Assembly: GCA_958428545.1 (NCBI GenBank)
Contig: CAUAGM010000001.1
Location: 310,001 to 374,000, forward strand
Direction of reading: 5' to 3'
Source of the DNA: an uncultured Arcanobacterium sp.
GTDB lineage: Bacteria > Actinomycetota > Actinomycetes > Actinomycetales > Actinomycetaceae
Length of the DNA: 64,000 bases
Shown: positions 61,285 to 64,000 of the stretch, piece after piece
Layout: every line of letters starts with the position of its first letter
Position numbering within the stretch: position 1 is the first letter of the stretch
Notes under the pieces: model-generated
The model's database searches: none
Told to the model about the DNA's origin: nothing
What the model saw: the letters and a program-made list of their open reading frames with translations, nothing else
Program-made: the position numbers and the translations under genes

Positions 61285-63326
61285 GTGAAAAAACTGAGCA
61301 GGTTAATAAGTCTGCAAAGCCGCCAGTATTTGAACGTTTGTGGCTCGCTGTAGTTGCTCTTCGGCGGGTATGGTTCAGCTCGCTTCGTCTGCGAGTTATT
61401 GTGCTTATTGTGTGCGGCGGAGTGCTCGGTGCGGGCGTCACCGGTATGGTGATTACGAGCCAAATTCGTTCTGTCGTATTTCAGCAGACGGTGCAATCCA
61501 ATGTCGAGCAATTTACATCTGAGGTTCGCGTTGCTCAAGAGAAATTTTCTGCTACTGCTTCCACTACCGCTGGGCAGACTCAGCAGATCGCCAACGAGCT
61601 TGTTGCTCGTATGTATGATCCTGTGCGCGGTCTTATGGGAGCAGTGCTCATGCGTTCAGCTAAGCAGTCAGCACCCCAGACAACACAAATTATTGAACCT
61701 TCAACAGCAAGTGTAGCGACGCTACGCAGTCTCGTCACCAATCAACTGCGAGAATCTGTGGCGAGTACTGGCGATGTTGCATGGCAGTCAGTAGCTATTA
61801 CTCGTGATTCACCTACCCCTGTTTCTGCCTCGATTCCAGGTATCGTGGTTGGCAGAGCAATCGATATTCCACGTGCGGGCGCCTACGAACTTTATGCAGT
61901 GTATTCGCTTGAGAATCAGGAATCCTTGCTAAATTCCACGTATCGTGTGCTTAGTTTTGGCGTAGTTGCTTTGATTATTTTAGTGACGTTACTAATTATT
62001 ATGGTCTTGCAGCTTGTGTTGCGCCCAGTGCGGGAAGCCTCAGAAGGGGCACGGCACTTGGCTGAAGGTGAACTTGAAACACGCATGGAAGTACAGGGTT
62101 CGGATGAATTAGCTCAGTTAGCAAATTCATTTAACCAAATGGCGAGTTCGCTGGAAGAACAGTTTGCGCGGCTTGAGCGTATGAGCGCAGTGCAGACAGC
62201 ATTTGTCTCTGCAGTTTCGCATGAACTGCGCTCGCCTGTGACGACGATTCGTATGGCTGGTCAGCTGATTTACGATAAGCGTGAAGAATTGCCGCTGGCT
62301 CTTAAACGCAGCGCTGAGCTGCAGCATGATCAGCTCAAAAATCTCGATAGTATGCTCTCCGATCTTCTGGAAATTTCTCGTTATGACGCAGGAGCAATGA
62401 ATCTTGCATCAGAGAGCACTGATATTTCTTCGATTGTTCAAAATGTAGTGACGATGGTACAGCCCCTTGCCAACGATAATGGCGTGTTGGTGAGTTGTGT
62501 GGCGCAGGGAGATACTCGAGCTGAAGTAGAGCCTCGGCGTATCGAACGTATTATGCGCAATCTCATAGTGAATGCTGTGGAGCATGGGGAAGCAAAGCCA
62601 GTGCGCATTCGAGTAGTTGGCAATAATTCTGCGGTTGCTGTAGAGGTAGCAGATAACGGTGTGGGGCTTTCGCATGAGCAAGCAGCTCACGTATTTGATC
62701 GTTTTTGGCGCGCTGATTCTTCGCGTATGCGAAAGACAGGCGGCACAGGTCTAGGTTTGACGATTGCGCGTGAAGACGCTTTGATTCACGGAGGTTCTCT
62801 TTCTGCTGTGGGAGAGCTGGGGGTAGGATCGACTTTTTTGCTTGCCGTACCCAAGAAGCCGGGAGCAAGCTATGTATCGCCAATTGCTCTTCAGCTCCAC
62901 CCGTACTTGTCGATTGCTGATGGCACTGAAGATATCGATACAGATGCAGTCAGCGCTGCTGCTACTGGCAGTGATGCAGATGCGAGCAACACTGAGGATA
63001 TGTGCGCAGATAATGCGGATAATGCGCAAGACACACAAGATACGCCCGCAGATACTTTCAAAGATAACAATGCGGCTATTGATGCGGCTCGATATCAAGG
63101 CGCCGAGCGCGATAGTGATTCAGACGCTAATCTAGATACCACTGATCCCGATATGAAATCGCGTATCGAAGGTATAAAAATCGCCGATACCAGTGCTGAT
63201 CTGCATACCGATCTCGTTTCTGAGAAGATATCCGAGAATATCGCTTGGGTAGATCTCGATGAATCTAGCAGTACTCAGCGAGAAGATATTTCAGAAGGGC
63301 AGATGAGCAATGATTCGAAAATGTAG
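61281..63326 (+). CDS. mtrB: sensor histidine kinase MtrB with long acidic C-terminal tail
   Basis: A 681-residue membrane kinase partner of MtrA. Helices at about 35-58 and 224-246 flank an extracellular sensor domain. HAMP follows (VREASEGARHLAEGELETRM), then HisKA with the phosphorylated H314 in SAVSHELRSPVTTIRMAG, and the ATPase with NLIVNAVEHGE, EVADNGVGLS and KTGGTGLGLTIARED. The catalytic part ends near residue 535. About 145 further residues are Asp/Ala/Ser/Thr-rich and strongly acidic, with no fold visible. Some MtrB proteins have tails, but this one is long. The GTG start overlaps mtrA by 4 bp, and lpqB begins inside its end. Confidence 0.96.
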   Translation: MSEKTEQVNKSAKPPVFERLWLAVVALRRVWFSSLRLRVIVLIVCGGVLGAGVTGMVITSQIRSVVFQQTVQSNVEQFTSEVRVAQEKFSATASTTAGQTQQIANELVARMYDPVRGLMGAVLMRSAKQSAPQTTQIIEPSTASVATLRSLVTNQLRESVASTGDVAWQSVAITRDSPTPVSASIPGIVVGRAIDIPRAGAYELYAVYSLENQESLLNSTYRVLSFGVVALIILVTLLIIMVLQLVLRPVREASEGARHLAEGELETRMEVQGSDELAQLANSFNQMASSLEEQFARLERMSAVQTAFVSAVSHELRSPVTTIRMAGQLIYDKREELPLALKRSAELQHDQLKNLDSMLSDLLEISRYDAGAMNLASESTDISSIVQNVVTMVQPLANDNGVLVSCVAQGDTRAEVEPRRIERIMRNLIVNAVEHGEAKPVRIRVVGNNSAVAVEVADNGVGLSHEQAAHVFDRFWRADSSRMRKTGGTGLGLTIAREDALIHGGSLSAVGELGVGSTFLLAVPKKPGASYVSPIALQLHPYLSIADGTEDIDTDAVSAAATGSDADASNTEDMCADNADNAQDTQDTPADTFKDNNAAIDAARYQGAERDSDSDANLDTTDPDMKSRIEGIKIADTSADLHTDLVSEKISENIAWVDLDESSSTQREDISEGQMSNDSKM

Positions 63327-64000
63327 TTGCCGCAGAATCTTCATTGCCATGTTGATTGCTCTCACGCTACTTCTCGGAGCTTGCGCTGGGCTGCCGCAGC
63401 GTAGCGCCGTCACCGTTGTTCCAAAAACAAACATTCCCTCGGGGGGTGTGGTACTTGATGCCAAAGGGCCATCTGCCGGGGCAACGCCTGAAGAGCTTAT
63501 TCAAGGCTTTTTACGAGCCGCTTCTGCAGGTACTTCCGATGATTATCGTGTTGCACGTGAGTACCTCACTCCAGAAGCTGCGAAGCGATGGAAGCCTGCT
63601 AAGAGCGTCAGCATTTTTTCCGATTCAGATTCTATTGAGTATTCGAGAACCCCAACGGGAGCCGTGGTCGCGAGCGTCCCAGCTTTAGCGAACCTCGATG
63701 CAAAAGGTCGCTATACCTCCGCTGTGCAAGGCTCCACGATTAGCCAAAAATTTTCACTCATCATTGATGCTGATGGGCAATGGCGGATATCTGAGTTAGA
63801 TGATTCTGTGCTCATGGTGCAAACGCTTTTTACGTCTCTGTATGTGCGTTCGCCTCTATATTTTTTAAATACGGCATCATCTAGTTTTGTGCCAGATGTG
63901 CGTTGGTATCCGCGCTCGCGAGCGCTTGCTATGATGAGTGAAGCTCTCATTTCTGCTCCATCTGAGTGGCTCTCCAAAGTAGCTCATAGTGTTTTTACGT
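63310..64000 (+). CDS. lpqB: lipoprotein LpqB, 5' part
   Basis: Open from the ATG at 63310, inside the mtrB end (17-bp overlap), to the window edge; 230 residues are visible and the 3' part is missing. The lipoprotein signal MIRKCSCRRIFIAMLIALTL then LLGAC puts the lipid cysteine at 25. The N-terminal domain features are GATPEELIQGFLRAASAG, YRVAREYLTPEAAKRWKP and the start of a GerMN-like region (YFLNTASSSFVPDVRWYPR). LpqB modulates MtrB activity in other actinobacteria. The mtrA-mtrB-lpqB order is the standard one. Confidence 0.92.
   Translation, partial: MIRKCSCRRIFIAMLIALTLLLGACAGLPQRSAVTVVPKTNIPSGGVVLDAKGPSAGATPEELIQGFLRAASAGTSDDYRVAREYLTPEAAKRWKPAKSVSIFSDSDSIEYSRTPTGAVVASVPALANLDAKGRYTSAVQGSTISQKFSLIIDADGQWRISELDDSVLMVQTLFTSLYVRSPLYFLNTASSSFVPDVRWYPRSRALAMMSEALISAPSEWLSKVAHSVFT

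Noticed and set aside
63356..63688. 110-codon plus-strand frame after mtrB
   Set aside because: It is the wrong frame over lpqB, whose frame from 63310 shows a proper lipoprotein signal and LpqB motifs.
1..64000. CRISPR arrays, tRNA or rRNA genes, insertion sequences, prophage
   Set aside because: No regularly spaced repeats with spacers, no cloverleaf or rRNA core sequences in the gaps, and no transposase, integrase or phage protein in any recognised gene.

Overview
The window reads as chromosomal DNA of a moderate-GC actinobacterium, most likely of the family Actinomycetaceae or close to it; this placement is inference. It rests on actinobacterial marker genes in actinobacterial order: mtrA-mtrB-lpqB, a WhiB2-like regulator beside a very large family 2 glycosyltransferase, the DUF5719 / Rv3259-like / DUF3499 trio, paired LytR-CpsA-Psr (LCP) proteins, an Rv1264-like adenylate cyclase, and typA near a seven-iron ferredoxin. 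No tRNA, rRNA, CRISPR array, transposase or phage gene was found.

Layout. 1-6.7 kb: two acyl-CoA synthetase-type enzymes (divergent), an S66 LD-carboxypeptidase-like protein and a PH-domain membrane protein. 6.8-12.3 kb: a complete oligopeptide ABC importer (lipoprotein, two permeases, a fused double ATPase) with a terminator after the binding-protein gene and another after the operon. 12.7-19.3 kb: typA, a small membrane protein, ferredoxin, citrate synthase, maf and a class III adenylate cyclase. 19.3-43.7 kb: a surface-polysaccharide locus with two LCP attachment enzymes, a Pgl-like trio (4,6-dehydratase, aminotransferase, phosphoglycosyl transferase), two LicD-type transferases, several glycosyltransferases (one frameshifted three times), a Wzx-like flippase, a Wzy-like polymerase, a secreted protein with five peptidoglycan-binding repeats, a cytidylyltransferase-aminotransferase fusion, an opine-dehydrogenase-family enzyme and UDP-galactopyranose mutase. 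44.3-46.5 kb: a secreted GH25 muramidase behind an unusually structured leader, then whiB. 46.5-60.5 kb: conserved actinobacterial envelope genes, including a MoxR-DUF58-DUF4350-DUF4129 group. 60.6-64 kb: mtrA, mtrB and the 5' part of lpqB, cut by the window edge.

How the genes may work together: the polysaccharide locus has the parts for a Wzx/Wzy-dependent glycan. A PglF/PglE/PglC-like trio would make and load an amino-deoxy sugar on undecaprenyl phosphate, glycosyltransferases and Glf (galactofuranose supply) would extend it, Wzx and Wzy would export and polymerise it, and LCP proteins would attach it to peptidoglycan. The most intriguing part is 39.25-42.16 kb. There a PntC-like nucleotidyltransferase-aminotransferase fusion sits directly upstream of an opine-dehydrogenase homologue, in a locus with two LicD transferases. 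This suggests, but does not prove, a CMP-activated amine- or opine-type substituent placed on the glycan.

Limits: everything was read by eye. Domain names are family recognition from sequence motifs, and no alignment, structure prediction or database search was run.
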